Origin: Phlebotomus papatasi
Taxonomy: Eukaryota > Arthropoda > Insecta > Diptera > Psychodidae
Reading direction: 5' to 3'
DNA: 64,000 nucleotides
NCBI RefSeq assembly: GCF_024763615.1
Contig: NC_077222.1
Span: 97,249,417 to 97,313,416 of the forward strand
Positions within the stretch are counted from its first letter, which is position 1. Every line of letters starts with the position of its first letter. The notes under the pieces are model-generated. The model worked only from the letters and a program-made list of their open reading frames with translations, did no database searches and was not told the DNA's origin. A program made the translations under genes and the position numbers. Below are positions 12,516 through 25,066 of this stretch, piece by piece.

Positions 12516-13849
12516 TAGTAATGCTCTTGGGCGATGCATGAGACAAGCTAGTGGAGACGCCGGGTGGATGCTAAGAAAAATTATTTCCCGTGTTACATTC
12601 TGTCGTCCCATGAATATCAAAAGAGGAAAAGGCAGTTGGGAATGCTGGGTTGCCAACGTGAGAAAATGCCTCACCACGACCTCATTTGGGAACAAAACTT
12701 TGCAGCTGACGTTAATGGCTTTCCAATTGCACTGCATGTTCATGTTTTTCCACTTTTTTTTTATATACAGCCGATGATATCAAACCATTACACCCTCTTT
12801 CCTGATATTTATATGCTCTCCTCCAGACAATCACTTGGCACAATTTCCTCCACATATAACCGTGGAAAATTCTTCATGTACAAATAATCCTTGTCTCCTC
12901 TTTGGCTCTCCTACTGGTATCACCGACCTCCTCCTCAAACAAATATAAACTTGTGCAAGCATCCATTACGTAAATACCCATTTGACTTTTCCATGACGCT
13001 TTTATTACATTCTAAATAGTAATAAATCTTCTAATAAATTTGTATTCTCATAATACCCTTTAATAACAAAAGTTTCATTAAGTTTGTAATTAATTTTCTT
13101 CTAGGGACTGCATAAGCAACTTCATGGAACTTCTCCAAGCTTTTCATATTCATAGATTTTTCGTTGGGAAAAAAGTACTAAAAAAAAAGAATCTCTGGAG
13201 ATGATATGCAACAGAAAATTAAGTTTGAACTATCTTCCGAATAAATATGATAATTTTCTTATTTCACACAAGTTCTCTCAGTGCACTAAGAAGATGAATG
13301 ATACTCTGGAATTATGAATAATAATAAATTGGCATCAAAAAGTATTTAGTAAAATATTTCACATTCACAAGATACAACAAAAAGGATATTACTATTTTCT
13401 TTATTCCTGCAAGAAGTGTGAATGAACTATAATTCTATAATCTGGATCTAATTAATATTTTAACTGGAATTTAGAATTACGACTGAGGGAAATTTCATAA
13501 CCAAGGGGAAATATTATGAGAGATGTGAAGAGCTTCAAATGTACTTTCGCATTACTCATGGGAAAGGTTTAGCGCTGACTAATACAAGCATTTTATGCAT
13601 TTTTACATGTATAGGTCTTCAACCGATTTGAACTGATCAAAATCGAGTAACAAATAATGAATAATGAATAGCATATTATTTCAAACTTTTGCTCCAAGTT
13701 TATGAGAAATACCAATACTAAAAATATTTAGTCTTTGACCTTGAAAAAACCATAATAGGAATTATTCAAGGTCACAGTCATGAACGATATAATTATTATT
13801 AATCGTATCGGGACACTATTTCTATTACAATGTAATCTTTAGAACGTGC
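12516..13849. other. No gene recognised
   Basis: The region after the foldback holds short frames on both strands (12501-12887) without motifs, then AT-rich sequence. Confidence 0.45.
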
Positions 13850-13975
13850 TCGTGTTGGAAGAATCTACTGATCGTAGATCTCTCAGGAACGCCCTTCCCG
13901 TAGTGAATGCTTCTTCCATATTCCCAGAGTTTTTGGGAAGAGGTGGTGCATTTTTATTACGTTATATCACAATAA
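13850..13975 (-). mobile_element. SINE body fragment
   Basis: The minus strand has CCCAAAAACTCTGGGAATAT and GGAAGAAGCATTCACTACGG, matching the body at 61060-61110. No head is attached. Confidence 0.7.
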
Positions 13976-14179
13976 AAATAATAATTAATAATATTTACTT
14001 CCAATATCATATCTCAAATGCGGCTGCCGACCGACTTCACAATCGGTCTCCCCAAGTAAACGGTATAACCTTGATTCACAGACCGTATACGCCAAAAAAG
14101 ATTGTACAAAATATGTTACATATTCAATACAATTCAATAATATTTACTAATTCAATTTATTAATTGAGTAATACTTTAA

Positions 14180-14500
14180 GTAACTAAAATGCGCGTACAA
14201 TCACACTTATGGAAAGGCAGGGACAGGACCAGCGAGATAGATGGGCCAAGCAACAACGGGGCCACATAAGTGGCTCGTCTTGTCGTTGCTAAGTTCGGAA
14301 AAAAATCCCAATTATCAATTTTTGTCATTATAAATCCAAGATTATTTTTCAATCCTATTAAAATGTCTTTTTCTAAACATTCAGATCTTTGCACCGGGTG
14401 GGAGTTGAACTCACAACACTGTGAGTCAAGCCGGGGATCGATCCGCCCGATCCGCCCAAGAGCCAACGGTCTTCCTTATTGCGGCACCGAGATCCCCAAC
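14180..14500 (-). mobile_element. tRNA-derived SINE, variant with different body
   Basis: The minus head CGGTGCCGCAATAAGGAAG... to GAGTTCAACTCCCACCC matches the 60.9 kb head, including GGCTCTTGGGCGGAT. After GATCTGAATGT the body changes to a different sequence containing GGCCCCGTTGTTGCTTGG. Confidence 0.7.
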
Positions 14501-16014
14501 GATATAATGAGATAAGAAATCTTACTACACATTCTCGTGTATACAAAAAATTACTTTTGTTGGATTGGTAAAATAAGAGCAATGCTATTGATGCAAATAC
14601 TGACTCACACAAAAGGAATTAGAGTGGCTCGAGTTTTCGATTCCCCGAAAAAATATATGTGTTCCCCGTGAGTTCTCTAGCATATGCGTTCTTCGAGTTG
14701 CCTAAAAAAGTATAAGTGTTCCCCGTATAACTAGCTTTACTTTATTTAAAGAGAAATTTAAACTTTTACTATATTTCCCGGAGGGAAAAATTAACATATA
14801 TGAAAACGTTTACGAGTGTTCGAGGGGTATAGTCTCTTTTATTTCTTTGGATCCGGCGTATAAGTCCTGGAGCGTTTCCTACAATCTGAAAAATTCACCT
14901 TAAGATGCTGCACTTTTGCATCTTGTGACGGTGAACCCGCGAAGTAGTCTAATCACAACTACTAACGTAGTCCAATCATTACAACATATCGGTTTAAGTC
15001 GTATATGTATCTAGCACATGACTGACATGACCTTAAGAAATATTGTGAAGTTTAGAAGGAATAGAGTTACAAAGCAGTAGGGTAGATCAAGCTAATTGTG
15101 AACCGAATCTAGTTCTGAGCTTTAAGATTTCCTCACTGTCTCAGTTGGGATAGAAAAAAGACAACGTAAGGGGTCTTGTACTTCTTAGTGGTCTTGTTTC
15201 CTCTTTGTTCATCTGAAACAGTGATGTTATTTCAAATTTCAGAATTAAATAAGATTCAAAATTAGTCTATTCTACCCTACATCGAAATATGAGCTAAAAT
15301 CTCAACATCTCGATTAAACGAAAACTTAATATAAGAGCTATTGAAACGTTTATATTGATAAATTCCATATCCGGAAGAGGGACGGATTGTATAGATTATG
15401 ATAAAGCAATTGAAATAATTATTAGCTATAAATTAATTAATAGTATTTCTCTAGCCTCAATTACTCTCGATTTAATGCACAATCTGCTTCGGGAATATGT
15501 GTGATTCACCATTGTGAATTATGTAAAGCCACTTTTTGAATTTCATTGAGGAGTAGCATGTCTAACCTAAAAACACTGACGGTGGTAGGGACTTCAGACC
15601 CAGGATTTATATGGATAAACTTAAGATATTAATTAAGAGAAGGTTGGGAAACCATTAGATTTCCCTAAAGTTTTTGAAAAAGTTTTAATTGAGATTTTGA
15701 GAAACCTTTTTAAAATCACTGCAGAACTATATTTAATCTCTAACGTAAATTCCTTACAATGATTTGACTATCGATGTGCTCGCTGACTTATTGCTAAATA
15801 TGTTGATTGATGATAAAATCGCTTAACGGCAGCATTAGTGCCGTTTTAAGGATTTTATCGATTTTTCAATTAGACAATTATATGTTGAGGACGATAGGAT
15901 GATTTTGAGCTGTAAGGCTATAATGATATAAGATTTTTTTCACATATTTCTAAAGGAAGATGGGCCTTAATTATTTAATTTACTTTCACAATTGTTTTGT
16001 AGAGTAAATTACAT
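14501..16014. other. No gene recognised
   Basis: Contains two imperfect repeats of GTGTTCCCCGT near 14650 and 14710. Otherwise AT-rich with no supported frame. Confidence 0.45.
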
Positions 16015-16240
16015 TAGGGTCGAAGGAACACCTCTTCGACAGGGAACCCCAATTGACACTTTTATCAAAATATTGAAATTTAATTAATGCATCCAATAAA
16101 ATCTAAGTAATGTAACGTTTTTCATTAATTCGTATATTTCGAGTAATCGAATCTCGATTACTTCCAAATGGTACAGAGTAGGATGTCAATAAGTCCTAAC
16201 ATGAGTCCTTAAAGTGTTAATAGGTGTTCCTTTCACCCTA
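16015..16240. mobile_element. AGGGTGAAAGGAACACC MITE, copy 1
   Basis: Ends TAGGGTCGAAGGAACACCT and AGGTGTTCCTTTCACCCTA. Shares AATTGACACTTTTATCAAAA with copy 2. Confidence 0.85.
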
Positions 16241-16899
16241 CGTTAAAGCCCATTTTCCTTAAAAAATGTGTAACAAAAATTGTATATCAATAAAACCCCA
16301 TACAGCACAATTATCCCCACCTGCTCCTACCTTTCGCATCCGATTTTACTTCAAAAGATTTATTTTAAACATATTCCATAAATTTCGATATTCAAAAACC
16401 TTGTTTGCGGTATAAGTGACGTTTTCAATATTTTCCAAAAAATATTAATAAAAGAGTGTTACAATTTAGGCATAACATAAGCAGAATCACAACTTAAATA
16501 ATGACAAATTAACCATAAAAATCAATTCCTATTAAGATTATTTTTTTAATTCTTTTGAGATGCTCCTATTTGTTAAACATGTAATTCGGAACTTTCCATA
16601 AAAACATATTTTTTCTGATTGTAGTTTGTACTCAGATATAAGATTATCTTTATTTCAAAACCAAAACTTTAATTAAATTCTTAAGGAAGATGTATATTCA
16701 TAAATAAAAGTAATTGAATTCTTGAAAAAAATTACTGTATAGGTATAAGGACTTTTAATTGAAATACCCATTTTTGTAAAAAAAAAATATATATAAATAA
16801 ACCGAACAATGTACAAAACGGCCTAATATGGCTCAGTATATCAATAATATATTATTATTATTAATCTTTTTGAATTCCCCTCCGTATACACTCATAACC

Positions 16900-17520
16900 T
16901 TTAAAGCTCAGTGATAGGGGCTCATTGGAAAGGTCTTGGAATTCCTGACAACCCGAACCCGACAGCAATCGGTTATGAACCGGTAATGAACTGGTTCATA
17001 ACCGATAACTTAGTGTTATCTGAAGTTTAATTATATTATTCTTGCACACAGAAAAATGGAAAATTTTGAAACAGAAACACCCAGGAATTTAATTTCAAAT
17101 CCCATCCAATGAATGCCAATACCCTAATCCTAAATCCTTGATCATTTAGTTTTAATCGTAATTTGAAAATCTCAATACATTTTTCATTTTTCAGCTAATG
17201 CTGAACTTAAGTTTCCGATCTCTTAATGTGAAAGAGGTAGGGATTCTAGCCCATTTCATTAGCTCAGAGCTTCTAAACTTAAACGCCTCGGAGATTCACG
17301 TTCAATTTAAGTTCCCAGGATCTTATATATTCTTAAATTTAGAGTCAAAATTTTTCTGTGCGTAAGGTATTTTAGGCAATGTTTTGAGTAATTTATGAAT
17401 CGCTTTAAATCGGTTGAGAATCGGTAAACAGTAGATGATGTGGAAGTATTTTTTAGGCATAGCATCTATGTCATGAGTTCGAGCACTTCGCAAAGATTGG
17501 AACGCTTTTCCACCCCTCTT
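16900..17520 (+). repeat. AACCGGTT-rich dispersed repeat, copy 2
   Basis: Contains ATCGGTTATGAACCGG and ATCGGTTGAGAATCGG, then TAGCATCTATGTCATGAG and CGAGCACTTCGCAAAG, as in the other copies. The middle (17040-17370) differs. Confidence 0.6.
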
Positions 17521-19307
17521 TTCAGGAAATGTGTGCCTTAGCTAAAGTATATTTCCACGAGGTCAGATTTATTAAAGGAATGTGGGAAAAATACAAAGTT
17601 TTCGAACCTAGTGTGTGCGTAGACTGAAAGCCTTCCCCTACAGCCGCTGTGCAAAAAAAGTCTTTGGTTTGTGCATTTTAAGCATCAATTTCCCAAAAGC
17701 TTTTTATTAATACACCTCCTTGAAAAGCAGTAAGTATGTGAGAATGGGGATAACATGGCAAAGGAACTCGATTATCGTTTTGAAGGGAACAAAACTGTGA
17801 TGTTGTAATCAAACGATAGAATCGCGTGCCATGTGCAATAGCTTTTAGTTGAAACATCAGAAATAAATTTAGGTATTTATTAGTCTTACCGGGTCTTATT
17901 CGTCTATACTTCTCGTTTTACAGTATTTCATGATTCACGACATCTAACCTTTTATTTATATGTGGAAAAATACAATCATTTATGCTTTTCATTTTTATCC
18001 ACAACATCAATTTCCCATTTGCAATGCATTTTTCTTCTCAAAGTTTTTTTTTTATTCCTCTGAGCACCAGACTTTCAATTAATTTTAGTCTCATGTCTCT
18101 ATTCGTTTTGAAATTGAACAGTTCGTTCTTTTATATATTTTTTTATTTAAAAGCATCAATGGTGGAAAAGGGATTTTGCTGGGAAAGTGAATTTGAGAAG
18201 AAAGATGCACAAACATACTGCCGAGTTATTATCCTTTCTTTAGTAGAGCTTTGAATTATATTTAGTATATTTCGAAATCCCAGGAAAAGATGGGTTTGCG
18301 TGGATGAAAGAGATTCTCAAGTTGCCTTAAATGGATTTAATTGTTCAACTTTTTGACCCGCAGCAAAAGCAGACGATGCATTGTTCCACGGAAATTGATA
18401 GTTGAATTGGATAGAGGGAAAAAAAGCTTTTGTACTTTACTCCTTTTCCATGCTGTGCAGCAGGATCGGACGGGGGTGGTCGAGGTAAAAGAAAAGAAAA
18501 CCTAACTGTACCAGATGGATTTACTGAAGCAGAAGACTTTCGTATTTGAGAAATTAATAATTGAAACAAATTGGAAATCCACCATGATGCTGAAATTGCA
18601 CCTCTATTGTTCTGGAAAGTACACAAAATCTTCCTGATGCATGAAAAGTCTCAGATAATGCACTGTTTGTTCTTGACTCTCGTCCACTGTGGTCTTCAGA
18701 CAACATACCCCAATATCCCTATTGCTAAGGGGATTTTTCTTTTAATATTGTAGTCAAGAGCAAAAGAGGAAAAGTGAAAATCAAATATAGCAAATTCAAT
18801 CTTGGGGTGTCTGAAAAGAAAGATTCAAACCTTCGTCATCTCATCATTGTTCAATATATCCAAACACTGGATTTGTTGCTCGCCAAGGGAACACCTTCCT
18901 TTTTTCTGATATAGGGAAGAGCTTGAAGAGTGTTTGCATTGCAGATTTTGGATTTCTTTTCAGAATTGCCTTTACCCTGTTTGTTTAAGATGACCCAACT
19001 GCAAATCCAGGAAATCGTTAAGAAATGTCCTTTGACACGACTTTTTGATATTTGCAAAACAGTTTAAATTTATCAATCTCCTTTTACCTTGTCAAACATT
19101 GTTTAAGCTGAATAACAAGACTAAATCTTCTTATCCGCAAGTTGGATACGTTAGGAAAACAAATTAAAAAAAAAATAGTTCAGCAACGATTAGTTGAAAA
19201 GTGTCATTGCAAAATTAATAATCACTTGATCCAAATAAATTCTTCAAAAGGATCTTTTTTGAACATTCCTTTTTCGTGATTCATACCTTGAAATTTTGCT
19301 TTAGTAA
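17521..19307. other. No gene recognised
   Basis: Unique-looking sequence with short frames (17982-18254, 18345-18753) lacking motifs. 17560-17640 resembles the repeat at 42.3 kb. Confidence 0.45.
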
Positions 19308-19681
19308 TAGGGTGAAAAGAACACCTATTGACACTTTGAGGTCTCTGACACACTTAGGACTTAAGCCGAGACGCGGCTTAGTGGAAAATTATAGAAATGT
19401 GATTAAACCATTATTTTGAATATAATTACGATAAGCCGTCTCTCAGCTAATCCTCAAGTCTGTCAAGGCCCTAAGAATTCTTGTCGGGAACGCTACTCTG
19501 TACCATTTGGAATACGAAATTTGAACTTATCCAAAACTGAATTTGAACTTATCAAAAAACATAGATTAATGAAAAAAACGCCATATTACTTACATTTTAT
19601 TAAATACAATAAATAAATTTCAATATTTTGACAAAAGTGTCAATAGGGGTTCCCTGTCGAAGAGGTGTTCATTCGACTCTA
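19308..19681. mobile_element. AGGGTGAAAGGAACACC MITE, copy 2, with nested MITE
   Basis: Ends TAGGGTGAAAAGAACACCT and AGAGGTGTTCATTCGACTCTA, opposite to copy 1. Its left part is interrupted by the element at 19338-19472. Confidence 0.85.
19338..19472. mobile_element. AGGGCCT...GACAGACTTGAGG MITE, nested copy
   Basis: The right end CCTCAAGTCTGTCAAGGCCCT matches the left end of 39941-40072 in inverse. Inner GGCTTA/TAAGCC motifs pair. Confidence 0.75.
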
Positions 19682-19699
19682 TAAAAAAGGTACGGAAGT

Positions 19700-21335
19700 A
19701 GGATCAATACTCAAATGGAAGAGATACTTGAAGGACCCAATTGCTACGGCCACTAGATCATTCTTCTCTTGTCGAGGATTACTCGGCAGATCTTGGGATC
19801 TGTCGCCCAAGATCACATTAGATCACACTATGGATGTATCAAGCCAAGTAGTTTGACCACTGTTTTCATATGGAGCTATAGGTGTGGTGGCCAAGAGTCG
19901 ATTATAAAAGATTATAGAGATTATCCTGTCTTTCAATCACAGGATCTATCCGGAAAGCCCCTACCGTGTCGCTGGAGGTCTTGTTGAACTCGCCTCCGCT
20001 TCCACTTTCTATAAAGGCTGTAAGACATCTCTACGACTGCGCTCAGCTGGGACTTGGATGATTGCGTTCGACCTGGTAGGACATGTTAGAATCATGGGCG
20101 CACTGGTAAAAAGACACCCTGACCTTCTAGTGAGGGACGATTTCCACCTCGAAGACAGGATTTCTCCAAAGAATCTAAAAAACTGTTACTACACACGAGA
20201 GCTGACTGGAGAGACCGGGAAGGGGATATCAATGAATCCGATACGGTGGCACTTTTCACAGATAGCTTACGAATAAAGGGCTCCTCCGAAGTCCAAAGCC
20301 GGATACCATTATCCGGATCTCGGAATTAGCGGGTCAGTGCCACTCGGCCGGTATACTACTGTATACTATCCAGGCCGACGTCACAGTAATTCTAGTTGGG
20401 GTTCAAATCCTGGCTGAATCTGGTGTTTTTGGCAGGAAGATAAACATATTCTCTGATAGTAGAGCAGCTTTACTCTCCATATCAGGAAATGAAGCCCGCT
20501 CTTCGCTGTTGCTCGAATACCGGAAGATGTTAGAAGCGGTTTTAAAGATGGTAGAAGCGGCTTATCGCCTCGATGTGGCAGGAGCGAAGACCGAATTTAC
20601 CGGTCTTGAACCTGCTGTGGGGATATCCAAATGAAAAAAAACCATCATTGAGGAAGACTTACTCACACAACACCAAGCGGTCTGGGCGTGTACAAGCAAC
20701 TGTCGCGTGTCCAGAAGACTGTACATGCCACTTGTGAACAGAAAAAGGACAGAGTACTTGGTGGAGAGCAACCGCTGCAAAGCGCGGCAGTTTGCTGATC
20801 TTCTTACTAGACACTGTCTAATAAAATGTCTGAACAGACTGGGTGTTTAGTGTAACACAACCTATAATGGGTGCAACAACCCAAGAAGCAGAATGCCTGC
20901 CTTATAGAACCAAGTATTAAACAAGTCGTTTAGTGCACTTTTAAAATACTTAAAGTGAAAATTTTCGGTTGAAATTCCTATAGAAGCTTTTAAGATCTTT
21001 AAGGGTGCGCCACTTTACTTATAGTAATCTCAGTGATGGAGCCAAGTGCGTTATAAGCAAATAAAAAGATTTTTGGTTCTATAGTGCCTTACTTAAAGAA
21101 TTCTACCAGACTATATTAAGAAAAAAATGCTTCTTAGGAATGCTGAGGATACGGTACTACATTACGTATGTGACTGTCCTAGCGTTTACAATATCAGACG
21201 AGGCTACTTGCCAAAGTGGTGCTGGACAGACATGACCATCCAAAATTGAGACCGGCCTGTCTAATGGAATTTATCCGTAAGAATGGCTGGCTCAATACAC
21301 AAAACCCTTAATTTGCATTTGAATCATCATTTAAA
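19700..21335 (+). pseudogene. Degenerate R1-like non-LTR retrotransposon, RT C-terminus plus RNase H
   Basis: Broken plus-strand frames follow the order of R1-like ORF2: a CRGLLGRSWDLSPKITL block with the sequel VVRPTVF..GA, then LALITGS-like and LEVLLN (about 19.75-20.0 kb). Next are an RNase H region beginning VALFTDS (about 20.25 kb) with INIFSDSRAALLSI (about 20.43-20.48 kb), and the C-terminal motif TVLHYVCDCPSVYN followed by RPVLMEFIRKNGWLNTQNP (21.15-21.31 kb). All frames contain stops and shifts. The clade is inferred from the RNase H plus the C-terminal CDCP motif. Confidence 0.75.
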
Positions 21336-21900
21336 TTGAATTGAATTTATTTCATCTCATTCTTGAACTTTCCCACCACCCTTGCGTCCACCGCCGTCTT
21401 AGTATTGATTCCTCTAGGACTAAACGGTGGAAATGTCATTTCTCTGGTTGTATGTTTCGGTTTTACTTACAATATGTTTTACTTTTCATTAGGGCTAGAC
21501 CGATCAAAAAGAGAGAGCAAGATAGCCAAGCTAATTTAATAGGGTGTATAGAAATTTAATTTTAACCTAATTTCATAATATCTCGTAATCACTTAATCCT
21601 TAATCCTTAATTGAGACGCTCAGAGCAAAAGTGGTCTCCTTTGTATGGATTTCCCTATTAAAACAGCCCACTTCTGCTCTGAGAGTCTCAATTTAAGTAC
21701 AATCGTAAGTGGAGATGCATAAGAGTTCCAATCGGAGACCTGGATGCAGAGGACAAGTTGGCGTGGACGAGACTTATTGGGAGGGTGACGCGGCTGCAGC
21801 TGAAGCTGGAGCCGGAAGTAAAGCTGATGATGCATATGGAAGATGGACGCGGGTTCCTACCCCCAATTTGAATCTAGGGTCAAGGCTGAGATACGATTAA
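21336..21900 (+). repeat. 3' UTR of the R1-like element with internal insertions
   Basis: The part 21340-21600 is homologous to 49925-50200 in the aminopeptidase intron (shared CTAGGACTAAACGGTGGAAA and GAGAGCAAGAT). The part 21700-21830 is homologous to 40400-40510 (shared GAGATGCATAA, AGACCTGGATG and CGAGTTGGCG-like runs). An 85 bp palindrome (21609-21693) sits between them. Confidence 0.6.
21609..21693. mobile_element. 85 bp palindromic MITE inside a LINE 3' region
   Basis: Inverted arms TTGAGACGCTCAGAGC and GCTCTGAGAGTCTCAA surround about 45 bp. TTAA-like bases lie on both sides. It interrupts sequence that is otherwise continuous with the 40.4 kb relative. Confidence 0.65.
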
Positions 21901-22105
21901 TTAAAGATTTCATATGCAAAACACTTTAATTAATTCTCAAAATAGAGAGCAAAACAATTCTAATTTTTAATTTTAAAGTGATTTCGAAAAGTTCATAAGA
22001 TTATCCTAAGATTCTTATGTGGTTACCGACGGAATATTTGTATTGTGAAGAAACCGGTGAGCGTCGGGGTTATAGGGCAGCTCAGAAAAACAACGATTCT
22101 TCCCA

Positions 22106-22138
22106 AAGCTTTCGGCTCAGTCTCCAAGCCTTCCTCAG
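22106..22138 (-). ncRNA. Hammerhead-like core, minus copy
   Basis: The minus strand reads CTGAGGA, a hairpin (GGCTT with GAGCC as in the plus copy), GAAA, GC, TT, flanked by CCA and TGG. Confidence 0.55.
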
Positions 22139-22482
22139 TGGTCAAATCTAACAATTCCTTGCTTTGTCATATGGTCTAGGGATGCACAGGGCATGGGATT
22201 TTGAGGGAACTGTACTTTAATTTCTAATATTTTGCTAATTTTGTGGCAATTTATAATATTTTAGCTTCACTCTTTTGGTTTTCTTTGTGAGAACTAGTCC
22301 AAAGTTCAAAAGGACTAGTTGGACTAGTTCTCACAAAGAAAACCAAAAGAGTGAAGCTAAAATATTATAAATTGCCACAAAATTAGCAAAATATTAGAAA
22401 TTAAAGTACAGTTCCCTCAAAATCCCATGCCCTGTGCATCCCTAGACCATATGACAAAGCAAGGAATTGTTAAATTTGACCA

Positions 22483-22515
22483 CTGAGGAAGGCTTGGAGT
22501 CTGAGCCGAAAGCTT
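22483..22515 (+). ncRNA. Hammerhead-like core, plus copy
   Basis: Plus strand CTGAGGA, stem II GGCTT/GAGCC, GAAA, GC, TT. CCA immediately before and TGG immediately after form a three-pair stem I. All invariant core bases of a hammerhead are present. Confidence 0.55.
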
Positions 22516-22830
22516 TGGGAAGAATCGTTGTTTTTCTGAGCTGCCCTATATCCCCGACGCTCACCGGTTTCTTCACAATTGTCCTAAGAGTTTCGAAACT
22601 TTTTTGAAAAGTTTTTAAAAAATATATTCAGGATTTAAAGAATAACTTTGGCCAAGGTTAATTAATAAAAGTGGAGTTTTACTTTTTGGGAAAGTAAGGT
22701 AAAAAGTCATTTACTAGAGTCGAAATGATAATTCCGAAAGAATGTATCGTCTCAATCATTTTTAGTATACTAAATGCATTAAAAATATTAATAGAAACTT
22801 TTTTCTGCAGGATTAACAGCTTAAATCGTA

Positions 22831-23060
22831 TTAAATTTTCTTAAATTTGCAAAATATCCTCTGCAACCCTCCATTTTTCGTGGTTTGGAATTTGTCTAAA
22901 GTTCTGAATAACATCATATAGAGATCAATTTCAACATTGGTGAGATATCTATCCAAATATTGCTCTTGAGAGAAGTTCTGCAGGGAAATTACATGCAACA
23001 ACTTGCGAATTCCAAGGACTTCCGCCAACTGAACAAGATTTTCTTCTCAATAGAAATACG
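22831..23060 (-). CDS. Unrecognised minus-strand frame
   Basis: Open frame EENLVQLAEVLGIRKLLHVI then SLQNFSQEQYLDRYLTNVEI and LYMMLFRTLDKFQT to a stop at 22831. The composition is protein-like with regular leucines, but no domain is recognised and there is no clear start. Confidence 0.25.
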
Positions 23061-25066
23061 GAGAATTGTAATTTGCATAGGAATATTGTTATGTAGGGAA
23101 GTTTCATCCAAGACATGATTCCCCATTTTATTGAAGGTCTAGCTGTTTTCCCCACTAATAGCAATCTCAAGTTATTATTGTACACTTTAGTCGCCCGAGT
23201 GCTTTTATGCGGAGTTCTATTTGGAGACACGTAATAAGAAGGATATTACAAGTTCGGTTTCGTGCATTTTCTCGAGTTAGAATCCCAGTTGAACTAGGGG
23301 ATAATTTCAATTAAGGGGACTTTGGTCAGATATAGTCACTTGCTCTGGTACTTTTGCAGTTTGCATGGAGAAGCAATCAATGGGGGAAAGGCAAATATTA
23401 GATAATCGTACGTCAACTTAGAAGTCCCTCGACCAAAATCACAGGAAAATAATCGAATTAGTGGCTGTTGGAGAGCCATTGGGAGTGGATGTGGATATGG
23501 GTGACCTTTTCATGCCATGAGGACATAAAATATTATCTGATATCCAATTTTAACGCCTTAAGACCGTTCGCCCTAAATGAGAAATTTCCAGCCCTTCAAT
23601 TAGTGTTTGTGTCTTGAGCGGCCAATTTCAATTATCATTTTTTTCTTGATTACGTATTAATAGACTTGTGCCTCAAAAGTGCCAAATGTCACGCAATCGA
23701 CCTTCTTGTTATGAATGCACTGTATACAGCATATACACCATACATTCCAATAGAGAAAGCATAAAAAGCACCATTTGACGAGGAAATTGCTTTTGAGTAT
23801 GTACCCTTGCACTACTAAACTCAATCGTTTCCCTAAGTAAGTTTTTGATTCACAAGTTTCCCATTTCTTTCCTTCCTCATCCTTTTGCATATGAGTTGAC
23901 TTGGTTAAAAAAAAATACAATTCATGAAAGTTCCATTAAGAAAATTCGTCCTACTTTCAGCTATTTTCTCTAGTATAGAACCATGCGAATTTTCGCTGAG
24001 AAATAATTAAACATAAGCAATTAACCAAATGTTTTCGCAATCCTCAAAAGATTCTCAAGAGGAAACTCCTGGTAGCTCCCATCATAAATCATAAAAAATA
24101 TGGTATACACTACCTTCAACAATTCATTATACAATATACATACATTGAAGGTTATGTGCATTTTTACTACGTGTTTAAAATATTCACCCACTTAAGAAAG
24201 ACGAAATGGAAGCTCGGTGTGCAATTACTCAAAGTCATTTGTTAACCGTCCCGGGATTTTTGCCGAAAAAAAAGAAGAGGAGAAAAATCTCATCTGAAAA
24301 ACTTCATGTGGCTGAAGAGATCTCTTGGTTTCAGTTGACGCCATTCTTATATTCATTTCTATTATTTTACCCATTTTTTCCCATCCCCAACTCAAGAGAA
24401 AAGGAACGAAAATACAGACTGGAAGAAAAAAAGCACATAATTTTAAGACCAGCACTTAGTACTTGACTTAAAGAGAGAAGCTATACGGTAATCCACAGAT
24501 TTAGCAATTGAAATCTACATTGAATTTCGAACTATATTCAATTTTGTACCGTAAATGTAGGTGACTCTTCTATTTGCTAGAGGCGACTTTACCGCCTTGC
24601 TGTTCGTAGGCTTTTCTTTAAGTATAGCATTAAAAAATAATATTCTCCAATCTGACATGATAGACAGGGTCAGTGAAGATCATCCTTAAATGCTAGAATC
24701 CAAGATAATCTTGCGAACAGCAGGGTGACACAGCCACCTGTATCTACGGTACGTTACTCCAGGAATCTATACAAAAAGCATTAGTGAAATAAGGATTCCA
24801 ATAAGGCACTACAAGTTTCAGATTATGAATTCCTTCATCTACTTTGAGTTTTCTTTCATAACCGATAACAACATCTCATTACAAGTGCGTATAAATGGCT
24901 ATTTGTAAGACAAATCGGTTCCTCGGTTAAAGTACCTGCCGTTATTATAAATTCCTAGAAACTGATTGGGTACACAAAGTGTCTTGCTCCTAAGGTTAGC
25001 CTTTTGTGAGTGGAAGATGAACGGTGTGGATCTTTAAGCAGAGAGTGATCATGCCTTCCGTTGGTA
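23061..25066. other. Low-repeat stretch, no gene recognised
   Basis: Mostly single-copy in this window. Frames at 23657-23920 and 24206-24466 have biased composition and no motif. Confidence 0.4.

Larger units (their letters stand above)
22042..22579. mobile_element. Near-perfect 538 bp palindrome with two hammerhead-like cores
   Basis: Arms of about 260 bp run from ATTGTGAAGAAACCGGTGAG to its complement ending at 22579. The centre (about 22300-22325) contains GGACTAGTT repeats. Both arms carry the core, in opposite orientation. Confidence 0.92.

Noticed and set aside
12391..12887. Overlapping plus- and minus-strand frames of about 80-128 codons
   Set aside because: They start within the foldback arm and run into AT-rich flank on both strands, with no motif or splice support.
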